A stretch of 64,000 nt of DNA from Gyrodactylus bullatarudis. Taxonomy: Eukaryota > Platyhelminthes > Monogenea > Gyrodactylidea > Gyrodactylidae. A model generated the notes under the pieces. The model worked only from the letters and a program-made list of their open reading frames with translations. It did not search any database and had not been told where the DNA came from. Shown one piece after another: positions 50,374-62,014 of this stretch. Location: positions 124,001 to 188,000 of the forward strand of contig SSNU01000015.1 of NCBI GenBank assembly GCA_012064415.1, in the 5' to 3' direction. The first letter of the stretch is position 1; each line of letters starts with the position of its first letter. Position numbers and translations under genes: made by a program.

Positions 50374-50490
50374 ACTTGTTTAATTCAAATTAGTTCATAT
50401 GACTGAAGAGTTCACTCAATTGAATTGCTTAAACAAGGAACAAAATAATGAGCTTGATTTTCTTGTTTGTTTATAAAAATGTTTTGAGCA
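50374..50490. promoter_or_regulatory. 117-bp divergent promoter region, CAT / DeSI gene
   Basis: Start codons of two genes pointing away from each other are 117 bp apart. Both promoters must be here or overlap the leaders. No specific factor site could be recognised. Confidence 0.55.
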
Positions 50491-53400
50491 ATGAATCAAA
50501 ACTCAATTTTTCAAGCTTTAAAAAATCTTCAATGTTTTCCCTCTTCGGCCTCTAAATCTTCTCAAGAAGAGGATGGCGAGTCGGTCTTTCTTAACATTTA
50601 TAACCTTGTACGTTTATTACTTTAATAAGATCAGCATTGGTCAAATGAATATACCCAACCAGTTGGTTTAGGTATATATCACAGTGGAATTGAAATCTAT
50701 GACCGAGAATTCGGCTACGGTGGACATCCCTATGATCACTCAGGTATTTTCGAGATAAAACCCAAGAACTCTGAAGAAATGGGCGAAGATTGTATTTATA
50801 ACAAGACCATTTTTCTCGGTAAAACACATTTATCCCTGACCAGTGTTTACAGAGTGCTAGAATCCATGTCAGATGAATTTAGTGGAGAGAAATATCATCT
50901 CCTCAAGCATAATTGTAACCATTTCAGTGAAGAGTTTGCAAAAGTAAGTGATAATCTTGATCAAAATTTCAAAATAAATTTTATTCATTTCTTATAAGAT
51001 TCTCTGTGGGAAAGGAATACCCGGATGGGTTAACAGATTGGCCAATTTAGCAGATAATCTACACTTTGTTGAGAATATGCTTCCAATGGAATGGATAAAG
51101 CCGCCAAAATTCAACAACGATCAAGATTTTAATGAATCAGAATTCGAAGATGTATCCAACATCAAGGCTATGCACAAAAAATCACATAGCCTATCCCTTC
51201 AGAGTGACGGAGACAGTAGCAATAATTCTAGTGAGTTTCACTAGCATGACAGCTTAGGATTTTGATTTTAAACCTTGTGAGCCCTAGGCCTTCAAAGTCA
51301 GAGATAGAATAATATGACAGCCAAAGTATTTTTTGATTTTTTCCTATTCACCATCGAATACATTTACTCATCTTTTTTCCCTCGTGTGAATATAAATTTT
51401 TTATAATCCAGTAGCATAGACCTAGGCTTTTTTTGGTTAACCCTAGAATTACATTTGGGGGTCTTTAACGCCCCCATTTGTATGAAAACTCCCATAAGGA
51501 AAATTTTTAATGTTTTGACATTGCATTAAACAATAAACTTGCCTCTAGAATGAAATGAGAAATTTTTTAGGCTCATTCATTCCTTGAGCTTCAAATTTCT
51601 GAATCAGAATAAAATGACATTCTTCTTGACTTGCTTCTTTCTTATTGAATAAGTTAAGAGAATTAAACTAACTAAAGTTGACAGAGACTCATTTATAACT
51701 ACGAGTTTTAATTTACAATAATGATTCAATATGAGAATTATAGAATTCGTTAGTTTCACTCTTTCGTTCTCATGTTCACAATGGTACCCAGAGAATCTAA
51801 TTTAAAAGAGAGAACCAAAATAAGGATGAGGAATTATGTGTCTAGTCTAATTACAAGGTCACCAATGTAAATTGTACAAAATTTGTGCTTATGTTGGATC
51901 TAATCTATTGTTTTTGCTACTTCGGAAGCCGCTCAATCAAAAAAATAAAAACAAAAGCACGTCTAAACTTTAAATTATTGATTGTGAATTCTTAAGCCTT
52001 TGTAGCGAATTCTCAATTACATCATATTTCAGTTCCTTCTCTCTCATATTAAATGTATATTGTAAGTTTTCTAGATTATTATTATTGCTGATGTATAATA
52101 AGTATAAAATCGAATTTTATCTGGATGATTATTCTCTCTAACCGAGAAATTCCACTGTTCATTCTAATATTAACAAGACACAAAAATTTCTTCAAACAAA
52201 TTCTTGAAGCTGACAAGTCATGTAACAACTACAGAACCCGATTATCCTGAAATATCACACACGTTAGGGCGTCATCTTCTGTCGGGCATCAGAGAAAAAA
52301 AAGACATGGTTCAGTACAATTTTGTGCTTAGAATTCATAGATCTATTAATATTAGAGGAAAGTCAGTAAGAAAATGAGATTAAAAATTTCACACTTGATT
52401 TTAAAATATTGAAAAAAGAAGATCTGTCATTAATGTTCGAAATTTTGACATTGCTTTCGATCAAAAAAAGTAGGATGAATATTTCCAACTATAAACTAAC
52501 TTCTCATTTATAACTTCCATCTCCCTCGGAGAAATGAATAGTTAATAAGTTGAGACATGATTGATCTGCATAATTCATTGATTCAAGATTGATCCCAAAT
52601 CAATAATGCTACTATAGAATTTACACTCTGATATTTTCTCCTTCAAATTATAATAATCAGAGACTTTTTCGTATATATATAGTGGTCGACAAAATGAATT
52701 TATTCACTTAAAATTGCTTCTAGCTCATTTATAAAAAATACCTTCAAGATGTAAAATATACCATTAAAAAGGAAATTTCTTACTCTTCTAGATATGATTA
52801 CTCCCGAACTTATTGGTTCATTGATATTCTCAAAAATACAAATTTACGATTTTTCATTGAATTAGAAAACGACAAAACATATTTGTTCACTTTTATTTTG
52901 TAAAATCTCCTTTTCCTTCTACTACTCTTAAACATCTTTTTGACATAGAGCAATATAAATTAGCTAAAGTCTCTTCGGGAATTAATCTCCACTCTTCCTC
53001 AATCCTCTTGATGAGTTCCTGCCTGTTTGAAAATACTCTTCCCTGAGAGTAAACTTTTTGAGATAAAATTCCCCACAAGTTCTCAATAGGGTTCAGGTCA
53101 GGGCTTCGAGCAGGCCATGGCAATACCGATATTCCATTCTCTTGAAACCATGTTTTTGTTGATAAAGAACGATGACACGGTGCATTATCTTGTTGAAAAA
53201 TTATTTGGGATTTTTCCATTTCTTCTTTAAACGGTAACAATTGATCTTCTAAAAGTTGTTGGTATGTTTTCGAATTAAGTCTTTCCTCTATGAAAACAAG
53301 GTTACCAGTTCTTTCTTTTGTGATGTACCCCCATACCATGACACTGCCTCCACCAAATCCTCGCTTTATCTTAGTAGGTTTGGGAAGAGATTTGTCTATC

Positions 53401-56400
53401 CAACAAAACGAGAGTCCATCAGGCCCATCCAAATTGAACTTTTTTTCGTCCGAGAATATTGTTTTACTCCAATCGTAGTTTTGAACAATTTTTTCATAAG
53501 CCCAGCAATACCTTATTTCTTTATCCGTGGTACTCAGATTAGGGACTATTTTAGGTTTACCCCAATAGATGTTAGGATTATTTTTTATGCAGCGTTGAAC
53601 AGTTCTGACAGAGGTATTCAGATTCAATTCAGCTTTAATTTTGGAAGCTGTCGTCTTCTTCCGAATAGCTAAATAAGAAATTTTTTTCATGAGACAATTA
53701 GGTATTGCTCTCTTTCGGCCGCATTTTTTCGATTTTTTCTCTTGTTTTTTTTTGGAAAATAAATAATTTATCGTCCCGCATGCACATCCAACAGTTTTTG
53801 CAATTTTTCGATTGCTCAGACCTTCATTTTTAAGTTTATTGACAACATTTTTGTTATAATCAGTGAGTCTTGAATATTTCGGTTTCTTACCAGTCATCCT
53901 GTAGATTCTAGAAATGATCAAGTTCAAATTTTAAAATGAATACCTACCAGTTTATCTGACAAAAATTCTGTAAAAAAACTATAAAATTAAGTTATAAACT
54001 AAAGTTTAAAAGTGAACAAATATGTTTTGTCGTTTTCTAATTCAATGAAAAATCGTAAATTTGTATTTTTGAGAATATCAATGAACCAATAAGTTCGGGA
54101 GTAATCATATCTAGAAGAGTAAGAAATTTCCTTTTTAATGGTATATTTTACATCTTGAAGGTATTTTTTATAAATGAGCTAGAAGCAATTTTAAGTGAAT
54201 AAATTCATTTTGTCGACCACTATATATATATTTGAAGATAAGATATTTGCAAGGAAAACTCTTGAAATCCATCTAAACTGCTGCACTCATAGGCCTTCTC
54301 TTCAAGATTTACGCCAGACACAATTGTTGAGTATTGTTCTCCAATATGTAATCCTTCAGGTGTACCATCAGTCTAGATTTCATCCAATGACGATCCAATC
54401 CAAATGCATCCCTTAGAGTTGATCTACTACTTCGTAGATGCCTACTAGCCAGATCGATAATACTTTGTTATAAGAGAATAAATACCTTATGCAATCTAGT
54501 GATTACCACAACTCGTAATAGACCAAAACGAATTATTGATTAATGTCAAAAAATGAAGCCCTATCTTATTTCAGCGATATTTCTGCTTGCAGTTTAGCTG
54601 AGAATCCTTTTGGCGTGCAAATTTCTTACAATTCAAGTTGATCAAGCCATACCTCTACTGATCAAAGTGTAATTAGGATAGGGTACAAATCAAAATTTTC
54701 AATTTGAGAGGGGGATGTCCAGAGAGAAAGTTGACTAGAAAATCAAAAGGAAATTTGCATTTATGGCATTCATTGTATGCAGATAGAGGACTCGTTCTCC
54801 AACTACACTACCAACTACAATATCATGTGATCCTCTTTCAATTGAGGTATTCCCCTTTTTACGCACAACCACAAAATCATCCAAAAATTCGTTTAATGGA
54901 AAGTTTCTCTTTTTTTGTAAAGTTTGAAAATGCTTTCAAGACAAAAGATCCTTAAAAATATTCAAAGCTATAAAAGTTTTGCTTGCTATTTTTTGGTTTC
55001 TGATGCAGCTTTATCATCTGAGTAGCAACGATAAAGAGAGTTTCTACAAGCTGCTTTAAAGAATTTGTTCACCACTTGTCTGATAGAAAAACTAATACAT
55101 CTTTTGAATACATCTTTTAAACCATATAAAATTTTCAGTATTTGCAAAAAAATTCTCTGGTTTAAGAAAAGATTTAACAACTAACTAATTTCTGTAGCTA
55201 CTTGGAGAACCCATGTATGTAGATACCTCAAATAAAGTTAAGATGAGAATTTAGAAAAAAGTCAAACTGAAATGGCCCGATAACTCAGGTTATTTAAATA
55301 CACTAAACTTCCTAGAAAATGTATAATAATCGATCGAAATATTTCTACCTGATTACTCATGAGTACGACCATTAATTTTCAAAAATATTGGAATTTTATC
55401 GATTTTCATTCGAAAACGAAAATCCCGATCATATCAACCTTGAACTCGTCTAGTTTTCACCGATTATGATATTGATGCATAAAATTTAGGCAAGTGAAAC
55501 AACTTTTCATTCTGCATCGGATGGAGTTATTTTTATTGATGTAGAACGAAAAAATATATTTCGCTTATTAATGGAGCTAGATTAATGGAAAAAGGTTTAG
55601 AGGCAAGAGCATAGTGATATTAGCCAAAATACAAATTTTTATAATTTTATTGTGAAGTTCAAGCCTTATTTGGCGCTTCAGAACACACGAGGCTCTAAAA
55701 ATATTTTTGAAAATTAATGGTCGTACTCATGAGTAATCAGGTAGAAATATTTCGATCGATTATTTTTCGGATAATACATTTTCTAGGAAGTTTAGTGTAC
55801 TCCCATTTATTCTGAGCGTCTACAAGTCTTTCCGACTAGAAGATGATCTGGATGTTTACTCAGGTTTCTTAATCAAGGCGTACTTTTATAAAAATTCTCG
55901 TCGAAAGAATACTAAAATTGATTGAATATACATATTATAAAAGAGAAATATAATTCAACATTGAAATGCTAACCCATTTGATTGATTTTCTTTGATCGAA
56001 AATAGACCTGTATTTCCATATGATATCATTATCATTGTGATAATTTTATGAAAGCGTCTTATGGGAACGCTTGTTATTCTCGTTAGCTGTTTTTTATCAA
56101 ATCGAATACAATGAAGATTATATTTTTCCAAAAAAGTCTATCTATTTCGTGGATTGATATGGGGCTTCATTCTTAACTGTTGGTGATGGTTCTTGATAGA
56201 GAGATGTTGATAGACTTTAATTGATGGGGATTGAGGCGTGATATTAGAGTGCTAATCTGTTGCTTTGGCATTTTCGAAATTCAAAAAAAACTTTATTTTG
56301 CCGGATTTAATTTTTTCTCTAACAACTCTTGGACTCATTTCAACAAGAGATTTGAAAAATAATTTAGTTCTTGAATAAAAATACTATAAATATCGCAAAT

Positions 56401-57198
56401 TTACCATAAATTACTTGCAAGTAAACCGAATAAAATATAAAAAATATATTAATATTGAAATTGAATTATCTTCAAGGTTATTTTTGAGCTTAGCTAATTG
56501 TTGAACAAGGAAAATGATATAAATAAAATAGCTTATTAAAAATAAATATATAAAATACTCAGGCCAATTACTAACTCTTTAAAATCCCTATATTTCTTTG
56601 ACAGATTGCCCTCTTTTTTTAATGATTTAACAAAAAAGAAAATTCGTCTAGAGAAAAAAGAAATTTATAAATATCTTGAAAATTTCTAATTTGTACTAAC
56701 TACACTGTCAGACAATAAAGAATTTATTTATTTATTTATTATTTTAATACTTTATCTTCAAAATAGTACATTTGATAATAATAATAATTTGATCCCTGTT
56801 TTCATGATAAGAAAATTTTAAATGATTTCAAGACCAGCGGGAATAGATGGTTGAAATAAGCATTTTAATACTTTCTAATAATGACTTAAAAAATTGATTT
56901 TTCCAATGTACAAATAGACCTCAAAAAGGGTTTAGTTTTTACTGAATTCAATTTAAACTATCAACATTTTGAATTAGTTTTCGATGGCTTATAACTAAGA
57001 TGTAGTCAATACTCTGATATATAATATCGCATCAAATAATAATGACTTATATTTCCAGCTGTGATTATATCACGCATTGATTCTTCATCTGCACGAGCAA
57101 AACATTCCCTTGGACCTCTAATCAAGATGGAAGAGTCATCTCCATCCAGCACCAGTGATCAAAAGCCCAAACTGGTACCAGAATCTACAATAAATTGA
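50491..57198 (+). CDS. PPPDE-domain deSUMOylating/deubiquitinating isopeptidase (DeSI-2-like)
   Basis: Four exons: 50491-50607, 50635-50943, 50999-51230 and 57059-57198, giving 265 aa. The PPPDE papain-like fold runs from VFLNIYNLHWSNEYTQ to about residue 170. The catalytic pair is H55 (GIYHSGIEIY) and C133 (KHNCNHFSEE), and GYGGHPY is also typical. DeSI enzymes remove SUMO or ubiquitin from selected proteins in cytoplasm and nucleus. The first intron (50608-50634) is 27 nt. The last intron is 5.8 kb and contains a Tc1 transposon and a MITE. If it is retained, translation stops at 51244 (223 aa). The distal exon is supported by a strong GTGAGT donor, a TTTCCAG acceptor, a fitting phase and a Ser/Lys-rich open frame, but it is less certain than the rest. 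Confidence 0.87.
51437..51490. mobile_element. Possible piggyBac-type terminal fragment
   Basis: TTAA followed by CCCTAGAATTACATT, then a hairpin GGGGGTC...GCCCCCATTTG. The layout copies the MITE at 31054-31135 (TTAA, CCC, then GGGGTC hairpin). No second end was seen. Confidence 0.35.
52679..54223 (-). mobile_element. Complete Tc1-like transposon with IR/DR ends
   Basis: Terminal inverted repeats of about 220 bp (52681-52900 and 54008-54222) appear identical by eye. The outer end is TAGTGGTCGACAAAATG. A second, similar motif (ACGACAAAACATATTTGTTC) lies at the inner edge of each repeat, giving the IR/DR layout of some Tc1 elements such as Sleeping Beauty. TA-rich target sequence flanks both sides. 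It encodes one open transposase frame on the minus strand and sits in the last intron of the DeSI gene. Confidence 0.92.
52893..53897 (-). CDS. Tc1 transposase, DD34E, open frame
   Basis: 334 aa from the ATG (MTGKKPKYSRL). An N-terminal paired-like helix-turn-helix (LSNRKIAKTVGCACGTINYL) is followed by a basic KKKQEKKSKKCGRKR hinge and a second HTH (KIKAELNLNTSVRTVQRCI). The catalytic triad is D in FSDEKKFNLDG, D in FQQDNAPCH and E in DLNPIENLWG, with 34 residues between the last two. No stop or frameshift interrupts the frame, so the enzyme may be functional. The frame extends 10 codons upstream without an ATG. Confidence 0.93.
   Translation of the reverse strand: MTGKKPKYSRLTDYNKNVVNKLKNEGLSNRKIAKTVGCACGTINYLFSKKKQEKKSKKCGRKRAIPNCLMKKISYLAIRKKTTASKIKAELNLNTSVRTVQRCIKNNPNIYWGKPKIVPNLSTTDKEIRYCWAYEKIVQNYDWSKTIFSDEKKFNLDGPDGLSFCWIDKSLPKPTKIKRGFGGGSVMVWGYITKERTGNLVFIEERLNSKTYQQLLEDQLLPFKEEMEKSQIIFQQDNAPCHRSLSTKTWFQENGISVLPWPARSPDLNPIENLWGILSQKVYSQGRVFSNRQELIKRIEEEWRLIPEETLANLYCSMSKRCLRVVEGKGDFTK
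54236..55300. other. Intronic DNA between the Tc1 element and a MITE
   Basis: Part of the DeSI last intron. Short frames at 54195-54416, 54704-54955 and 55180-54986 show no domains. Nothing else was recognised. Confidence 0.4.
55301..55797. mobile_element. 497-bp MITE with TA target duplication
   Basis: The inverted ends start CACTAAACTTCCTAGAAAAT and continue for about 90 bp, with one 9-bp gap between arms. TA flanks each side (55299-55300 and 55798-55799). There is no open frame. The TA duplication suggests a Tc1/mariner-type donor, but the ends do not match the Tc1 element next door. Confidence 0.75.
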
Positions 57199-58330
57199 CC
57201 CATACTTTCCCAGTCCAACAAATTCAATGATGTATGAGATGAAAAAATGGATTTGAAAGCATAATCTTCCTGTTTGTTTTCTCTGATTTCTTTGTAATTA
57301 TCCTGAGTACTTTTTTATTTGGCCGCCAAATTAATGTATAACAGAATGTAATATCATTTCGAAATAAATTTCAACGTTTTACGCAGATTCATTTATTCTT
57401 TTATTCATTTTTCTGCATCGAAAATTCAACTTTAAGAATTAGAAAAACACCTACCATACACTTTAGGATTGTTTATTATTATCTTGAAAACTAGAAAATA
57501 AAATTTTAAAACATCAATAAAAAATATATTTCATACGTTTACTTGAAAGTAAACATTTATTATATAAAAAATATTTATGAATTTACTCTCAAGTAGATAA
57601 GGGAGAATTGCAAAAATTACATTTCCAAAATTCCTACTTGTATTTGTATATTTGGATAGCATAATTAATGTTATTACTAATTATTGTTTTAGAACAAAAT
57701 TTTATAATAACAAAATTATTTAATTGCCATATAAAAACAATGAAAGAAATAACGGAACTAACTAATCTTGGCATGCATACTTCCATTATCGTTTTAAATT
57801 ATAATTGTGTATTTATTATGTTTTCATTTCATCTTTTTTTGCATTAAGAGTAATTATTATTCATATTATCATCATCAGTATTATCGTTCAGTGTTTTTCT
57901 TTTGGAATGTACAATTTCTATTTGCCATTTCTCTTTGAATACAGTGTGTATTTTTGGAAAATGACTTGTAAAGCATGCCAAAAAAACAATGTTGATCGGA
58001 TTCGCAACTTTACAGCTCAACTCTAAGTGCTAGAGACAGTAGAAGGGCTCACTTATCCCATCTGTAAATACTCTTGGATGAAATAAGGAAGAAGCCTTGA
58101 AAGTAGATCAACTTGGCAGTAAATAATTTACCATAGGGATAAAAATCTTGTATATGTATTTAAATGTGATGATAAGAAAGTTTACGATAACGAAATCTTA
58201 TCAAAGTGTCTTCTTCTTTCACATAACTTCATCAGGATCTGATTGAAATTCCCTACTCTACTGGTGAGTAATTTGAAGTGAAATTTTGCCAATGAGAGGA
58301 TTTACTATTTTTTTGTTAGAATAAAATCTA
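57199..58330. other. 3' flank of the DeSI gene
   Basis: It includes an AATAAA near 57361 that could end the DeSI transcript. The hydrophobic frame at 57805-58026 has no recognisable family. Confidence 0.4.
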
Positions 58331-59045
58331 AAGCTAATTGATATGAATTTGGGAGTCTCGATATTTTCATCAAAAATTCGAATTTGTTAAAGATTTTTTG
58401 GAATCCTGCTCATGTTGCCCACTTTTACCATTTGAAGAAGAAAAATCTGAAAAATTATTTTTATGAAAAATATGGTCATTTTTCAAAATCCCATTTGGTG
58501 CCAAAAACCCATTTTTTCAAACTTTTATTGATTTGAAAGTGGGAGGTTGATCAAAAGCAGTTTTTCAGGATCAAGATTAGACAAGAAAATCAATTCAACT
58601 GAATCTGATCTTATGCATAATCCCATTATCGTTTGGGAGCGGAATTTCGATTTTTTGATCATTTTCACTGCTTGAAAATCAATAAAATTTCTTTAATTCA
58701 AATTCTCTCGAAAATGGGGAAACTGTCGATAATTTGACGGTGCTAGTCAGCTTTCTTGTCTAATCTTGATCCTGAAAAACCTCTTTTGATTAACCTCTAA
58801 CTTTCAAATCAATAAAAATTTTGAGTTCAAAGTACGAAAAATAGAATTTTGGCACCAAATGGGAATTCGAAAAATGTCCATATTTTTCATAAAAATAATT
58901 TTTTTTAAGGAATTTTTTCTCCACTGGTAAGACTGGGCAACATGAGTAGGATTCCAAAAAATATTTGACATATTCGAATTTTTGATAAAAAAACGAGATT
59001 TCTGTAAAAATCATAGATTCCCAACTTCATAACAATTAGCTTTAT
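58331..59045. repeat. Fold-back repeat, family A
   Basis: About 715 bp with ends agctaattgatatgaatttg and cataacaattagcttta, inverted arms and the shared core 'cccattatcgtttgggagcg'. It is in the opposite sense to the copy at 29628 when the core is compared. Confidence 0.75.
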
Positions 59046-59299
59046 ATTGAAAAATAAGAAATTCAAACAAAATACTAATGGAGAATAAAAATAAATAGTA
59101 AATCTTTTGATGGTTTATAATTATAAGGATGAAACATTTTTTGATTGCTATCAAATTGGCTTTGGGAGTAGAACATCTTCGATGGGTTAGTGTTGGAGGT
59201 AAATCTGGAAAGTTTAATCGAATAGCACCTGGTAGTTTCTACTTAATGAAGATCAGGATATAGGAGAGAGTAGGTGTAGTCGATTTTAGATCGAATATG

Positions 59300-59515
59300 T
59301 TTCATAATATTTTTTATCGAGTTTAGGTTGTCACAATTAGATAAGTCATATTTAGCGTCAAGTTTATTATAGGTAGAGAGTAAGTAGTTACATATTTCTT
59401 AGATTGTAAGATCTTTCAATTCTGATCGAAAAATCAGAGAATTTTTTTATGATGCAAGCTTAACGGCGGACCCATAAAGGATTGAGGCCAGACGCCGATA
59501 TGAAAAATAAGGGAA
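59300..59515 (-). mobile_element. LINE fragment
   Basis: The minus strand contains a broken GLNPLWVRR-type block (plus-strand text 'cggacccataaaggattgagg') as in the fragment at 25738-26130. It directly abuts a tRNA-like SINE head at 59530. Confidence 0.55.
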
Positions 59516-59529
59516 CAGTGTTGAATGTG

Positions 59530-59614
59530 TCGGGTGTGGGAGGGTTTGACCTTAGGACCTAGAGTAAGAGGGTCCGAGTGAGAGGTGAGAGAGATACCCC
59601 TACGCCACACCCGA
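59530..59614 (-). repeat. tRNA-like SINE head
   Basis: Read on the minus strand it gives CGGGTGTGGCG...GGGTATCTCTCTCACC and a B-box-like GGTCAAACCC, closing with the complement of its start. It is a second, diverged copy of the sequence at 60752-60840. LINE-derived sequence follows its 3' side. Confidence 0.55.
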
Positions 59615-59619
59615 AATTA

Positions 59620-60750
59620 ATTGTTACGCACACTCAGTTAATGCCAAAAGGGTCATCTCTGCTTGATGTATGAAATTGTAAAAGTTGCAGTCAGATTGAT
59701 ACTGGAGTGTAATTACTGTAAATTGTATTAATATACTTCTCGATACAATAACAAAACTTATCTATATCTTTTTAATAATTATCTGTAATCTGTACGATAA
59801 AATGAATGTCATCTTCCCAGAGATGACTTCTACTTAGTTTCTATTCATGTTTGATGTACTTCTGAATTTAGGCAATTTTTCAACTGTTACACTGTACACA
59901 AATTAATTTTTTCCCAAGACTGTAAAAATATATGCAACGTATATAAATGATATGTACAATATGAAGAAAAATGAATGAATTATCCAGAAATGAGGAACTT
60001 GCCTACGACAATTATTCATTCATCAATAATTATAATTAATAATAATTACAATACATGTATGTGTGTATGCGTACTCATTATTATCTAATTACAATTATTA
60101 TACCAATTATTATTATGCCTATATGATTGTAGATAGATGTAATTATTAGTTTGATACTTTTTCACTAGGTATTTTTTCCAGTTATACGAGGTCAGATTCT
60201 GCCTCGTGTGTAAGAACAATTAAATTTTATTTTCCAAGGCATGAAAGACATTTTTGTAATACAAATTTTTACAACTTTTCGACTATTTATTTTCTCATTC
60301 GATAGAGAATTAAATTTTGAGAAAGCAATCCTCTTGAATTAAATATTTTAAACAGTCTTCTCACATACAAAATCTCATTTGAAAATTACAATTTTTAAAT
60401 CCGCGCCAACAAATTTTGAATGAATTTTTTTGTTTTTTGCTACAAGTTTTTATTAAATATATATAATAGACAAAAATAATTTAATCTGGACAATCATTAT
60501 AAAAAATGAGGTTTTTTGAATCTTGAGCATCTTGTAAAAGTTAAATGAATAAGATATAATCTGGTGGATTTGATATAATGGTAGTGAAGATAAATAGGCC
60601 ATGAATGAATGATAAAATTCACTTTTTTGAGTATTCTGTATGACTTTTCGGGTGGAAATTATTCTGATACATATTTAAAATCCCTTCGCTACAAACCCTC
60701 ATTATTTTCTGTAAAGTTTAATGAGCTTTAAGCTTACCACAAGATCGTTT
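59620..60750. other. Intergenic, repeat-poor AT-rich DNA
   Basis: TTA/AAT-rich runs near 60010-60120 and a degenerate family C stretch near 60260-60540. No gene seen. Confidence 0.4.
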
Positions 60751-60751
60751 T

Positions 60752-60880
60752 TGCCCGGTGTTGCCTAGTGGTATCTCTCTCACCTTTCATTCGGACCCCT
60801 TTACTCTCGGTCCCAGGTTCAAACCCTCCCACACCGGGCACATTAGACACTCTCTCTCTGTTCTCTTATTTGTACAATCA
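60752..60880 (+). repeat. tRNA-like SINE (head plus short tail)
   Basis: A tRNA-like head at 60752-60840 has an A-box-like TTGCCTAGTGGTA and a B-box-like GGTTCAAACCC, so internal pol III promotion is plausible. The ends TGCCCGGTGT and ACACCGGGCA pair over 10 bp, longer than a real 7-bp acceptor stem, so I do not call it a working tRNA. The following 'cattagacactctctctctg' is shared in part with the copy at 59530. Confidence 0.6.
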
Positions 60881-61639
60881 ATAATCTTTATAATTCTGTA
60901 TACAGTCAAATGGATAGATAATGGTTCGAGATAACTCTACCCCGAAATGATTTCTAGTTATATACCTCTCTGCTCGTTTTCGTTGACCAATGGAATTCGA
61001 GTATTGTCTCGACCAATGAAATTGAAGTTAAATTTAGCTTTTTTAATCTCTACTCTTAGGGCGATTATGTAACTAAATTTATAAAACCCCACATATAACT
61101 ATACACCATTAAAAAGAGATTTTTTTTCCTCTTTCGATTAAAACCAAAAATATTATTCCAGGTAGCTTAATAGCTGAAATACAATAACTTTCTTATTCGA
61201 ACTATACTCGTCTCAATATTTATACCATTCGAAAGAGAAGTTTTGTATATCTTCGCAAAATTTTAATTAATTAGTACGAAAAACCTTTGAATAAATTTGC
61301 TTTAAAGTTTTTCTGCAAAATTTTCCATGACAGAATTTAAAAATGAAATCCTAAATACGATTTCATTCACTGACCCCCCTCACTTTCTTTCTTTACACAT
61401 TACGTCATGAATTGAAAATTTTCTTCTTCATTATAGGGTACCAGACCCCTATAAATAAAAATGTTCGATTTCAAAAAAAAAATCCGTTGAGTCGATTGTC
61501 TCTTTTTTGTTTGTTTGTATTGAATTATAAAAATTAGATACAATCGTGTAACAAAAATCTGTTTTTACAAAATAAATACAAAAAATGAATAGAGTCATTG
61601 ATCTGTTAATAAGTAGTTAGGGTTATATTTAGAGTTGTC
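60881..61639. other. Intergenic, no gene seen
   Basis: AT-rich sequence with no supported open frame, splice pattern or recurrent repeat. Confidence 0.45.
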
Positions 61640-61790
61640 GAAAAATAATTGTTGTTGGAAAGAGAATAGGTTTCTGAAAATTTCTTGACTAGAAAAGCAA
61701 ATCTACGTACCCAGAGTGGGTTGAGACCAAAGATCGATATCAGTGCACTTTACGAGTCAATATGCGGAAAAAGAGAGTCTAAAACCTATA
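61640..61790 (-). mobile_element. LINE fragment
   Basis: The minus strand reads a broken SALISxxGLNPLWVRRFAF block homologous to the fragment at 25738-26130. Confidence 0.55.
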
Positions 61791-61908
61791 GTGAACACTA
61801 GGATAGGGTGAAATTTTTAACCTCATATTAGGACCAACTTTTCTTATAGAACTATCAATCCTAAGGATTATTTTGTATTGATCAATTAAAATTTTAACAA
61901 AAGAATTA

Positions 61909-62001
61909 TATTTTAAAGAGATATGTACATTTCGCCCCATATTTTGAACCAGGAATTGAGACTGACGAGACCTGGCGAAATGTACATATCTCTTTAAAAT
62001 A
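61909..62001. mobile_element. 93-bp palindromic MITE with TA duplication
   Basis: The ends TATTTTAAAGAGATATGTAC and GTACATATCTCTTTAAAATA are exact complements, and pairing continues to 'atttcgcc'/'ggcgaaat'. TA lies on both sides. It has split a word that is intact elsewhere (aaagaattacaattgtcccc at about 62041), which proves insertion. Confidence 0.75.
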
Positions 62002-62014
62002 TACAATTGTCCCC

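Noticed and set aside
53256..53672. 138-aa plus-strand frame within the Tc1 element
   Set aside because: Antisense shadow of the intact transposase.
57805..58026. Hydrophobic 73-aa frame
   Set aside because: Composition-driven, with no start context, family or neighbour supporting a gene.
60752..60840. Functional tRNA gene
   Set aside because: Ends pair over 10 bp instead of 7, the D and T arms do not fold cleanly, and a diverged second copy exists. A SINE head fits better.
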